This document shows positions 31,808-41,591 of a DNA stretch of 64,000 bases, in pieces. Positions within the stretch are counted from its first letter, which is position 1; every line of letters begins with the position of its first letter. The translations under genes were made by a program, and so were the position numbers. The DNA is from Gammaproteobacteria bacterium (lineage in GTDB: Bacteria > Pseudomonadota > Gammaproteobacteria > Pseudomonadales > Cellvibrionaceae), in the NCBI GenBank assembly GCA_004173475.1, contig SEBU01000001.1, positions 1,364,001 to 1,428,000 of the forward strand, written 5' to 3'. A model generated the notes under the pieces. That model saw nothing but the letters and a program-made list of their open reading frames with translations. It had not been told where the DNA came from and did not search any database.

Positions 31808-33334
31808 TTATGAGTGATAAGCGCGTTCGCCATGTTCAGCAGTATCCAAGCCCTCAGTTTCAAGCTCTTCAGTTACACGCAGACCTACAATTACGTCAAC
31901 CAGCTTATAGGCTATGAAAGAGATTACACCGGACCAAAGAATGGTTACACCAACTGCCTTGGCTTGAATCCAAACTTGCGTACCTATTCCGGAGAAGCCC
32001 CAGGTACCCGCAACGTAGTCGTATACACCAGTACCGCCTAAGTCTGGACTGTTAAATACGCCCGTCAGAAGTGCACCGATGATTCCGCCTACACAGTGAA
32101 CACCAAACACATCCAAGCTATCATCGTAACCCAAGATAGCTTTCAGTTTGAGAACCGCCAGCATACATACCAAGCCGCCCACCACACCTATTACGATACT
32201 GCCCATCGGGCCAACCCAACCGCAAGCTGGCGTGATCGCAACCAAGCCAGCAACAGCGCCAGAGGCAGCACCCAACATGGTTGGCTTACCGCGAATAGCC
32301 CACTCACCGAAAGCCCACGCTAAGACGGCAGCAGCGGTGGCGAGGAAAGTATTAATGAACACTTGCGCAGCGAAGGCGTTAGCTTCGAGGTTTGAGCCCA
32401 CGTTGAAACCGAACCAACCTACCCACAGTAACGCGGCACCAACCATCGTGAAAGGAACATTGTGTGGAGCAAGAGATTGCGTGCCGAAGCCTTTACGTTT
32501 ACCGATTAATAAGCAACCTACCAAACCTGCGATACCTGCGTTGATATGTACTACCGTACCACCGGCGAAGTCGAGTGCGCCCATTTGAAAAATATAACCA
32601 GCTCCAGCCGTTGCAGCATCAGCCGCTTCTTTAGTGGTATATGCATCTGGACCCGCCCAGAACCAAACCATGTGGGCAATTGGCAAGTAAGCGAAGGTAA
32701 ACCACAACACCATAAACAGAAGCACAGCAGAGAACTTCATACGTTCAGCAAATGCGCCTACTATCAAGCATGGAGTTAACGCAGCAAATGTCATTTGGAA
32801 AGCAGCGTAGAGGTACTCAGGAATGTATATACCCTTACTAAAAGTTGCAGCAGGCGTTAAGTTTCCAGCCGCATCCAACATATTTTTCAGGAAGAAGCGA
32901 TCGAAGCCCCCGATGAAAGAGGTACTGCCTTGCGTGAAGGCGAGCGAGTAACCGTAAATCGCCCATAGAATACTGATAAGGCAGAAGGTTACAAAAATTT
33001 GCATCGACAACGACAGTACGTTTTTAGCACGTACCATACCGCCGTAGAAAAGTGCCAGGCCGGGCAGGACCATGAACAATACCAACAAGGTACTGGTTAA
33101 CATCCATGCGATATCGCCTTTGTTAAATTCAGGCGCTGCTGCAACCGGCGCAGCGGCTTCAGCGGGGGCTGCTGCCTCAGCGGCTGGAGCAGGAGCGGCA
33201 ACTTCAGCCTCGGAACTGACTTCAGCAGCTGGAGCTGCCGCATCTTGTGCAAAAACACTCCCTGCACCCAACAATAGCGCCGCCATTCCAACGAGCAAGA
33301 CGAGCGTGCGGCTCATTTCGAAAAATTTCTTCAC
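31808..33334 (-). CDS. amtB: Ammonium transporter AmtB
   Basis: DIAWMLTSTLLVLFMVLPGLALFYGGMVRAKNVLS; FAGGTVVHINAGIAGLVG; DDSLDVFGVHCVGGIIGALLTGVF. Confidence 0.96.
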   Translation of the reverse strand: MKKFFEMSRTLVLLVGMAALLLGAGSVFAQDAAAPAAEVSSEAEVAAPAPAAEAAAPAEAAAPVAAAPEFNKGDIAWMLTSTLLVLFMVLPGLALFYGGMVRAKNVLSLSMQIFVTFCLISILWAIYGYSLAFTQGSTSFIGGFDRFFLKNMLDAAGNLTPAATFSKGIYIPEYLYAAFQMTFAALTPCLIVGAFAERMKFSAVLLFMVLWFTFAYLPIAHMVWFWAGPDAYTTKEAADAATAGAGYIFQMGALDFAGGTVVHINAGIAGLVGCLLIGKRKGFGTQSLAPHNVPFTMVGAALLWVGWFGFNVGSNLEANAFAAQVFINTFLATAAAVLAWAFGEWAIRGKPTMLGAASGAVAGLVAITPACGWVGPMGSIVIGVVGGLVCMLAVLKLKAILGYDDSLDVFGVHCVGGIIGALLTGVFNSPDLGGTGVYDYVAGTWGFSGIGTQVWIQAKAVGVTILWSGVISFIAYKLVDVIVGLRVTEELETEGLDTAEHGERAYHS

Positions 33335-33403
33335 GAGAAATACTCCTAAGTGATTTATCTGACGTACAAAACGATCTCGATCAAATTTGTACTTGTTATT
33401 GAT

Positions 33404-33769
<366 letters not shown>

Positions 33770-34197
33770 TCAAGGTGCGGAAGCACCGGAAATATTACTT
33801 TACTCGAACTGAAAACCACAAAATCCATATCAATATGGCTTCACAGAACCCAACTCGAGATGTCTTTAAGTTCATTGGAGATTTAGCATTTTGCAGGCCA
33901 ATTAATAATTACCTTGGAATTTCAATAACCTAGGTGACAGCGAGTTAAGTGGCAAAGCGTCTCGCCTGAATCAATAAAGTTAATTGCACCATATTGGAAC
34001 TCGCGTGCGTGCGATGAGCACCAATATGGGATGACGTCGCTTCGATACACACCTCTCACGCCCCTAAATCTATTTAGCAACATTCAAATGCTGGAGGACC
34101 TACGACCTAGAGCACAAATTAATTCAAAATAGAATCGAGTGACCGAAACAATGCATAAAGAGTACACTGAGCCAATACGATAATTGAGGAGCTACCC

Positions 34198-34440
34198 ATG
34201 ATTAGCCATCTAGCCCAACGCCTTAGCCAGGAATTGCAAAATCTTTTGCCCGCGGTAACAAATCTAATACCGAAACGTGAACTCCACCTGGCATTACAAT
34301 CGAGTCTCGCCAAATTAAACTTGGTGACTCGTGAGGAATTTGACGCGCAGGCTGCTGTTCTCCACCGCACTCGGCAAAAGCTGGAAGCGCTAGAGCTACG
34401 CTGCGCCGAAATGGAGCAAAATCTTAAACAAAACTCTTAG
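34198..34440 (+). CDS. ubiK: UbiK/YqiC (BMFP) ubiquinone biosynthesis accessory factor
   Basis: 80 aa; C-terminal coiled coil VTREEFDAQAAVLHRTRQKLEALELRCAEMEQ; GAGGAG RBS. Confidence 0.85.
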   Translation: MISHLAQRLSQELQNLLPAVTNLIPKRELHLALQSSLAKLNLVTREEFDAQAAVLHRTRQKLEALELRCAEMEQNLKQNS

Positions 34441-34552
34441 TAGAACCCGATGGTTTTATTTCATGCAACATATTGGTATATTCGTTTTGCTTAATTAGAT
34501 CCATCGAACACGTTAAAGGGAAATTTTTCAGACACTTAAGTAAGGAACACTT

Positions 34553-36046
34553 ATGTCACTCGCCATTGTTTACACTCGCGCAAAGCTAGGCGTTAACGCA
34601 CCTCTTGTTACTGTAGAAGTACATCTCTCCGCTGGCCTGCCAAGCTTGTCAATCGTCGGTTTGCCAGAAGCTGCCGTCAAAGAAAGCAAAGATCGAGTAC
34701 GCAGTGCAATCCTTAATAGTCATCTCGAATTCCCCGCACGACGAATCACCGTTAACCTTGCACCTGCTGATTTGCCGAAAGAAGGCGGACGTTTTGATCT
34801 CGCAATCGCATTGGGAATTCTTGCGGCATCCGGCCAGCTCCCCACTTCTACTCTCAATCACTACGAATTTCTGGGCGAGCTAGCACTTTCAGGTGAATTG
34901 CGATCCATTAGCGGCGCATTACCCGCAGCGCTGGCATGTGCCGACAGCAAGCGCGAACTTATTATCTCCGATTACAGCGCAAGTGAAGCCGCACTCAGCA
35001 CCGGATCCCGTGTGTTTGGTGCCAAAAGCTTATTGCAAGTTTGCGCGCATCTGCATGACCGCGAGCATTTGTTTCAAGCGAAAGCGCCTGAAGCGCGTGA
35101 CGTAGACTATGTAATGGAGATGCATGACGTTAAAGGCCAAGCACAGGCCAAACGCGCGTTGGAAATCGCTGCGAGCGGTGGCCACAACCTTTTATTTTTT
35201 GGTCCACCGGGAACGGGTAAAACTATGCTCGCGAGTCGCCTGCCTAGTATTCTGCCGCGACTTAATGAACGTGAAATGCTGGAAGTCGCTGCGGTCTATT
35301 CAGTCGCATCGCAAACAACACATTGTTCATGGCAAACGAGACCATTTCGAGCACCTCATCATACTGCTTCGGCTATAGCCTTGGTTGGTGGAGGAAGCAA
35401 TCCCAAACCTGGAGAAATTTCTCTAGCGCACTGCGGAGTATTATTCCTCGACGAACTGCCGGAATTTCATCGCCAGGTACTCGAGGTTTTACGTGAACCC
35501 CTTGAAAGCGGTGAAGTGAGAATATCGCGCGCGCGAACGCAAGCAGTATTTCCAGCACGCTTCCAACTTTTGGCAGCGATGAATCCTTGCCCATGTGGAT
35601 ATTTTGGGAATAATGACGATCGGTGTCGCTGCACTGTAGATCAAGTTCGTCGCTATCGCGATCGCATCTCCGGTCCAATGCTAGACAGAATTGATATGCA
35701 CGTGCCCGTAAGAGCTTTAAAGCAAGGTGAATTGCATAGCAAAAGTAACGGCGAGTCGAGCGCTCTTATTCGCGAGCGAGTTGAACAAACTCGCGCACGA
35801 CAAGTTGAACGACAGGGTAAAGCAAATAATTTATTAAGTGCGCCCGAGCTCGAAAAACATTGTCAATTAGTGGATGCAGATAAAGCGCTACTTGAGCATG
35901 CGATTACAAAAATGGGATTATCAACCCGTGCTTACCATCGCGTATTAAAAGTTGCGCGGACGCTGGCGGATATGCAACAAAAAAATCAACCTGACACTGA
36001 AAATATCAGCGAAGCCCTGAGCTACCGTACGTTGGATCGACAATGA
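34553..36046 (+). CDS. comM: ComM/YifB family Mg-chelatase-like AAA ATPase
   Basis: VEVHLSAGLPSLSIVGLPEAAVKESKDRVRSAI; FFGPPGTGKTMLASRLPSILP; LFLDELPEF; MNPCPCGYFG. Confidence 0.95.
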   Translation: MSLAIVYTRAKLGVNAPLVTVEVHLSAGLPSLSIVGLPEAAVKESKDRVRSAILNSHLEFPARRITVNLAPADLPKEGGRFDLAIALGILAASGQLPTSTLNHYEFLGELALSGELRSISGALPAALACADSKRELIISDYSASEAALSTGSRVFGAKSLLQVCAHLHDREHLFQAKAPEARDVDYVMEMHDVKGQAQAKRALEIAASGGHNLLFFGPPGTGKTMLASRLPSILPRLNEREMLEVAAVYSVASQTTHCSWQTRPFRAPHHTASAIALVGGGSNPKPGEISLAHCGVLFLDELPEFHRQVLEVLREPLESGEVRISRARTQAVFPARFQLLAAMNPCPCGYFGNNDDRCRCTVDQVRRYRDRISGPMLDRIDMHVPVRALKQGELHSKSNGESSALIRERVEQTRARQVERQGKANNLLSAPELEKHCQLVDADKALLEHAITKMGLSTRAYHRVLKVARTLADMQQKNQPDTENISEALSYRTLDRQ

Positions 36047-37742
36047 CACCTGACTGATAATCTTGTAATGTTTTACACAGATCATCCAACGATTGCGGCG
36101 GGGCAAAATGATAGCCCTGCATTTGTTTACACCCGGACTCATACAACCAACGCTTTTGCTCCTGGGTTTCCACACCCTCGGCAACAACAATTTTTCCAAG
36201 GTTGTGAGCAAGATTAATCATCGCTGCAACTAGGCGGCGATCACTTGCGTTGCGTTGTAATTCTATGAGCAGTCGAGATGCTAATTTAACCGAACTAATG
36301 GGTAAACGTTGCAGATGTAAAAAAGATGAGCTGCCAGTTCCAAAATTATCCAGCGCGAAATTGATACCGAAAAAAGCCAGCGGACGCATGCACAAACTCA
36401 CCAATTCGATATTTTCCATAAAGGATGACTCAGTAAGTTCTAACTCAATGTCGCCAGCCTGAATATTATAATCCTCAAAAATAATTGCTATTTCATGCAC
36501 CAAACGCTCGTCTTTAAACTGACGCATCGAAAGGTTAATAGACATGGTGATGCCAGTACCAAAACGTGCGTGAATAATTTTTAAATCACTGCAGGCCTGC
36601 CGGATAGCCCAATAACCAATAGCAATGATTAAACCGGTATCTTCAGCAACTGCGATAAAGTCGCTAGCATTTAATACGCCTAGCTCAGGGTTATCCCAAC
36701 GTAAGAGCGATTCCACTGCAACAACTTTCTGCGTTTCAACATCAACACGAGGTTGATATTGTAAAAAGAATTGGTTTTTCTTCAGCGCTTTACGTAAATT
36801 TGATTCCATGCGCAACTGGCGACGCACATTTTTATTCATCGCATCTGTAAAAAAACAAAAACTACTACCTTCATCTTGCTTGGCTTTATACATTGCCATG
36901 TCAGCATTTTTTAGCAAACTCTCTGCATCGCGCCCGGCATGGGGATAAACTGCGATGCCAATACTACAACCTACAACAATATCGTAACCGTTAATTTCTG
37001 CAGGGGCGGATATAAGTGCAATAATTTTTTCAGCGATGTGTGCAATATCGGTTTGGTTCTCTACATGCGACAGCAATAAGGTAAATTCATCACCTCCCAT
37101 ACGCGCAACCGAATCACTACGACGCATGCAGGTGTTTAATCTTTCAGCGCAAATACGAATAATGGCGTCACCCGCGTCATGACCAAAATTATCATTCACT
37201 TGCTTGAAACCGTTGAGATCGATAAACAATAATGCAAAAGATGTTTTATCGCGATTCGCCAAATGTATGACGTGCTCTAAACGATCACGAAATAAAATGC
37301 GATTGGGAATGTCAGTCAGCTGATCGTAATGAGCAAGATGAGCCAAATGAATTTCTGTTTCCTTGCGTTCAATCGCATAGCGAATGGTTCGCTCCAAAAG
37401 CTGAACATCAATTTGACCTTTTATTAGATAGTCGGAAGCGCCCGTGCGAATAACATCACGATCGACTTCGATTTCCATTTCATCGGTCATGATCACAATA
37501 GGAATTTTATTTGCTTGGACTTTAACGCTATTTAGGAGATCGCGTGCGCTAACATCACCCCAATAAAAATCAAGCAGAACAACATCGAATTCATTCGATA
37601 AAATTTTAGCGGCCGCAGTCTCAAGTTGGTCACACCACTCCAGCTCATACTTGACGTTTCTAACCTGCGATAAAATATCGGCAATCAGCAAATATTCGCC
37701 GTGCTCCCGATCAATAAATAAAATTTTTATAGTTCTTTCCAT
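36006..37742 (-). CDS. REC-GGDEF-EAL protein with degenerate EAL domain
   Basis: Receiver N-terminus, RRSDSVARMGGDEF with I-site, EAL-family C-terminus with VESLLRW, DNFGTGSSS and VKLASRLL. Confidence 0.9.
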   Translation of the reverse strand: MERTIKILFIDREHGEYLLIADILSQVRNVKYELEWCDQLETAAAKILSNEFDVVLLDFYWGDVSARDLLNSVKVQANKIPIVIMTDEMEIEVDRDVIRTGASDYLIKGQIDVQLLERTIRYAIERKETEIHLAHLAHYDQLTDIPNRILFRDRLEHVIHLANRDKTSFALLFIDLNGFKQVNDNFGHDAGDAIIRICAERLNTCMRRSDSVARMGGDEFTLLLSHVENQTDIAHIAEKIIALISAPAEINGYDIVVGCSIGIAVYPHAGRDAESLLKNADMAMYKAKQDEGSSFCFFTDAMNKNVRRQLRMESNLRKALKKNQFFLQYQPRVDVETQKVVAVESLLRWDNPELGVLNASDFIAVAEDTGLIIAIGYWAIRQACSDLKIIHARFGTGITMSINLSMRQFKDERLVHEIAIIFEDYNIQAGDIELELTESSFMENIELVSLCMRPLAFFGINFALDNFGTGSSSFLHLQRLPISSVKLASRLLIELQRNASDRRLVAAMINLAHNLGKIVVAEGVETQEQKRWLYESGCKQMQGYHFAPPQSLDDLCKTLQDYQSGVIVDPTYGSSGLR

Positions 37743-37986
37743 AGCCTCTCACGCTTTCAATCAAGCGCCTGCAATTGAAAGCCAGCCCTAGTTGCGTAGT
37801 TTAAATTTAGCATATTGCAGACAATACACCCTGCTCTTAAGAGAATAAATAAGATTTGTTCGCATATAACAAACAAAGACGCTTAAAGCATTTTTAAAAT
37901 TACAGGCTATAAAAACGAATAATTGCATAGCCCAAGATGATTGTTACAATAAGCGCCCCATTTTTATCCCAGATATCCAGGAACTC

Positions 37987-40005
37987 GTGACTCAGTTAAA
38001 TGCTCGCCAACGTGAAGCCGTGCTGTACATTGATGGCCCCTGCCTCGTGCTTGCCGGTGCAGGAAGTGGCAAGACCAGCGTGATCACTCGCAAAATTGCA
38101 TATCTTATCCAAACCTGCGACATCCCGGCTCGCCATATTGCCGCCCTTACCTTTACCAATAAAGCTGCTCGCGAAATGAAAGAGCGTGTGAATCATTTGG
38201 TTCGAGGGAGTGCAGCAAAAGGACTAATAGTTTCCACATTTCATAACCTCGGGCTCAATATAATTCGACGCGAATATAAAAGCCTCGGGTTTAAACCCGG
38301 TTTTTCGATTTTTGATGCGGAAGATGCCCGCTCTTTACTTAAGGAGTTGATGTCAAAAGATGGCGATTTAGATAGCGACCATTTGAACCTTGTACAACAT
38401 CAAATTTCGAATTGGAAAAATGATTTAATAACGCCCAAACGTGCGCTTGAATTAGCACAGAGTCCCGGCGAACAAACTATCGCATTGGTTTATCAACAAT
38501 ACAATCAAGCCTTACGCGCTTACAACGCAGTCGATTTTGACGATTTAATTTTAATTCCGGTGGATTTATTTCAACAGCACGCTGATATTTTAGCGCGCTG
38601 GCAAAAAAAAATTCGCTATTTATTAGTGGACGAATATCAAGACACTAATTCAAGTCAGTATCTTTTGGTGCAGTTATTAGTAGGCAACAGAGGTTCGCTT
38701 ACCGTCGTAGGCGACGACGACCAATCAATTTATGCGTGGCGCGGTGCACGCCCGGAGAATATGGTTCAGCTTAAAACGGATTACCCGCAGCTACGAGTAA
38801 TCAAGCTAGAACAAAATTACCGTTCCACCAGCCGTATACTCCGAGTGGCAAACCATTTAATTGCGAATAATCCGCACGAATTTGATAAAGCATTGTGGAG
38901 CGAAATGGGTCTTGGCGATCACATTCGTGTTTTACGTTGCGCAAATGAAGATGCTGAAGCTGAACGTGTTGCCGCCGAAATTTTAACGCAACGTTTACGT
39001 AAGCAAAATAAATTTCGTGATTATGCAGTCCTCTACCGAGGTAATCATCAGTCGCGCTTGTTGGAGGTGAAATTACAGCAACATCAAATCCCCTACAAAA
39101 TCAGCGGCGGCTCATCGTTTTTTGCAAAAACAGAAATCAAAGATGTGATGGCTTATTTGCGACTGCTAGTAAATCCGGATGATGACAATGCATTTTTGCG
39201 AATTATTAATACCCCGCGTCGCCACATTGGCACCAGCACATTAGAGTCCCTGGGTAGTTACGCCAGTCAACGCCATATCAGTTTATTTTCGGCATTGGAC
39301 GAAGTGGGCTTGCAAAGTCATATTCCGGAAAAAAATCTGGAACGATTGCTTCGCTTTTCACACTGGCTGCGGCAAATTGCGCAAAATTGTACGCGTGCCG
39401 ATCCTATCATCGCGATTCGCGAAATGATTGACGATATAGATTACGTAGGCTGGATGCATCAAAACTCTCCAAGCAGTAAGGCTGCAGAAAAGCGCATTGA
39501 AAATGTTTTTTACTTGGTTGAATCCTTACAAAAAAGCTTGGATAAAACCGCAGACGACGATGAAGACGATGAAAAACGTATTCAGGATGCAATCGCAAAA
39601 TTAGTATTGCGCGATTTATTAGAGCGGCAGGAAGAAGAGGACGATAGCGACCAGGTGCAGCTTATGACTTTGCACGCGTCCAAAGGCCTGGAGTTTCCAC
39701 ACGTGTTTATGGTTGGCATGGAAGAAGATTTGTTACCACATCGCAATAGCATTGATGATAACAACATTGAAGAAGAACGCAGGCTCACTTACGTTGGCAT
39801 AACCCGCGCGCAGAAAACGCTTACCATGACATTGGCGGGTAAACGCAAACAATTCGGTGAGCACAGCCCTACAACACCAAGCCGTTTTTTGGATGAACTG
39901 CCGAAGGAAGATGTTGAGTACGAAGGCTTCGGTGAACACAATCCTGAAAAAAATACCGCGCAGGGAGCGGAAACGTTAAACAGTTTATTAAATTTATTTG
40001 ATTGA
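37987..40005 (+). CDS. rep: ATP-dependent DNA helicase Rep (GTG start)
   Basis: LNARQREAVLYIDGPCLVLAGAGSGKTSVITRKIAYLI; GDDDQSIYAWRGARPENM; YVGITRAQKTL. Confidence 0.94.
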   Translation: MTQLNARQREAVLYIDGPCLVLAGAGSGKTSVITRKIAYLIQTCDIPARHIAALTFTNKAAREMKERVNHLVRGSAAKGLIVSTFHNLGLNIIRREYKSLGFKPGFSIFDAEDARSLLKELMSKDGDLDSDHLNLVQHQISNWKNDLITPKRALELAQSPGEQTIALVYQQYNQALRAYNAVDFDDLILIPVDLFQQHADILARWQKKIRYLLVDEYQDTNSSQYLLVQLLVGNRGSLTVVGDDDQSIYAWRGARPENMVQLKTDYPQLRVIKLEQNYRSTSRILRVANHLIANNPHEFDKALWSEMGLGDHIRVLRCANEDAEAERVAAEILTQRLRKQNKFRDYAVLYRGNHQSRLLEVKLQQHQIPYKISGGSSFFAKTEIKDVMAYLRLLVNPDDDNAFLRIINTPRRHIGTSTLESLGSYASQRHISLFSALDEVGLQSHIPEKNLERLLRFSHWLRQIAQNCTRADPIIAIREMIDDIDYVGWMHQNSPSSKAAEKRIENVFYLVESLQKSLDKTADDDEDDEKRIQDAIAKLVLRDLLERQEEEDDSDQVQLMTLHASKGLEFPHVFMVGMEEDLLPHRNSIDDNNIEEERRLTYVGITRAQKTLTMTLAGKRKQFGEHSPTTPSRFLDELPKEDVEYEGFGEHNPEKNTAQGAETLNSLLNLFD

Positions 40006-40014
40006 ATAAAAATA

Positions 40015-40041
40015 AATAAAGCAGCGCGCAGCTGCTTTATT
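40015..40041. terminator. Bidirectional hairpin between rep and the DUF805-like gene
   Basis: AATAAAGCAGC-GCGCA-GCTGCTTTATT, 11-bp perfect stem between convergent genes. Confidence 0.85.
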
Positions 40042-40059
40042 GGTTAAAACCGTAACAAA

Positions 40060-40770
40060 TTATTTAATTGTGTCGGGATCAGGCACTTCTTCAGATTCAG
40101 CTGTTATTTCTTCTTGCGCATCGTCAATAACATCGTCTTCTTCCAGGCTTTCTTCGTCATCAGCGCTTTCTTCGCCCATGACATCTTCCTCGGCAGGAGC
40201 TTCCTGCAACAAATCACTTTCTGCATCATTTTGAGCATCGAAACTTTGAATATCTTCTTGCTGAGTACCTAGACCATAGGCGTCATATGCAGGTATGGCT
40301 ACGAATAACGCTGCCAAAATACCAAGCAACGCAAAGATGATTGGTACACCCAACCCCAGGATCCAATGCCAGGTTTTATTCGGCGGTGGCGGTAGACCGT
40401 ATTTATTTGATCCTTCAGTGCCTTTGAAAAAGACTAATAGCACGAGCAAAACAATATTCGCGACGGGCACGAGAATGAGCAGCGAAAGCCAGCCAGACTT
40501 ATCCAAATCATGCAAGCGTTGAATAATCACAACAAAACCAAAAACAATCATTGCAACATAAGCGATTGCGGCAATCCCCCAAAAAAACAACGATACCTGA
40601 ATAGCTAAAAAAGCACTTAATCCAAGCGCAATATAAAATGGAATTGTCATCAACATAGAGTGCGCCCAATAACGCAACCGGTTAATTCGTGAGTTTGGAG
40701 AAAAAAATTTGATCTCAGCAAATTGTGGATCACTTATTAACGGGGGGTTTAGTTCTGGTTCATTGCTCAT
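40060..40770 (-). CDS. DUF805-like membrane protein with acidic C-terminal tail
   Basis: Hydrophobic segments with RLHDLDKSGWLSLLILVPVANIVLLVLLVFFKGTEGSNKYG; Glu/Asp-rich tail. Confidence 0.85.
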   Translation of the reverse strand: MSNEPELNPPLISDPQFAEIKFFSPNSRINRLRYWAHSMLMTIPFYIALGLSAFLAIQVSLFFWGIAAIAYVAMIVFGFVVIIQRLHDLDKSGWLSLLILVPVANIVLLVLLVFFKGTEGSNKYGLPPPPNKTWHWILGLGVPIIFALLGILAALFVAIPAYDAYGLGTQQEDIQSFDAQNDAESDLLQEAPAEEDVMGEESADDEESLEEDDVIDDAQEEITAESEEVPDPDTIK

Positions 40771-40909
40771 AAATATTCCTTGAGTTTTTTATTGATAAGT
40801 AATTTTTGATACAACGTTTTATTTGGAACGATAATGTGACTAGGAGACTTAGCAAATTCATCTTAGAAAAACTAACAATTTTTTTGCAACATCAGCCACC
40901 TACAAATAA

Positions 40910-40938
40910 AAAAACCAGCCGTTGAATGGCTGGTTTTT
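40910..40938 (-). terminator. Rho-independent terminator after cytochrome c5 gene
   Basis: AAAAACCAGCC-loop-GGCTGGTTTTT, 11-bp stem. Confidence 0.85.
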
Positions 40939-40967
40939 AAAGTGGGACAGTACTTACACCCCTTAGG

Positions 40968-41423
40968 TTATTTACTACCATCCACCATATATTTCACTGC
41001 GCCTTTAATTTCGTCATCGCTACAGGAAGCACAAGTTCCTTTAGGAGGCATGCTATTAAATCCACCAATAGCGTGGGTGTAGAGTGTATCTAAACCTTTG
41101 GCTATACGAGGCGCCCAATCGCCAGCATTACCAAACTTTGGCGCATTTAAAACACCTGTCGCGTGGCAGGTAGTGCATACGGTGCCATAGAGATCTTTGC
41201 CTGATTTTGGGCCAGCTGACGCAGGCGCGGCTGGCGCAGCGGCACATGATTCACCAGACATACAGGATTTACCCACTGGAGCAATGCGTTCTTTTACTGA
41301 ATCGGTGGCCGTACCTTCACTGTAGGAAACACCTGATACGGTTACCAAGCTGGATACCATCAAAATTCCTACTAATTTCTTTATCAAACTCACAGTTTTT
41401 TCCTCGTCTATATTCTTTCCCAC
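40968..41423 (-). CDS. Cytochrome c5 family protein
   Basis: Signal peptide; CTTCH heme motif; GFNSMPPKGTCASCSDDEIKGAVKYMVDGSK; start uncertain (GTG at VSLIKKL likely). Confidence 0.88.
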   Translation of the reverse strand: MGKNIDEEKTVSLIKKLVGILMVSSLVTVSGVSYSEGTATDSVKERIAPVGKSCMSGESCAAAPAAPASAGPKSGKDLYGTVCTTCHATGVLNAPKFGNAGDWAPRIAKGLDTLYTHAIGGFNSMPPKGTCASCSDDEIKGAVKYMVDGSK

Positions 41424-41591
41424 AGCTAGCGCATTTCGAAACCGCCGGTGGGGTTACGGCACTTGCCAAGGCTCGCGGGCATTATAGCCAAAAGTACCAG
41501 CGATTGCGCACCTGAATAAACGGTAGTTAACGCTCGCTTGGGCTCAGTGCTATGCTTAGCGCAAAAAATTAGTCAGGAATCTCAACTTATC

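Noticed and set aside
32148-32588. 146-aa ORF antisense to amtB
   Set aside because: Low-complexity Pro/Ala/Thr translation antisense to a well-supported gene
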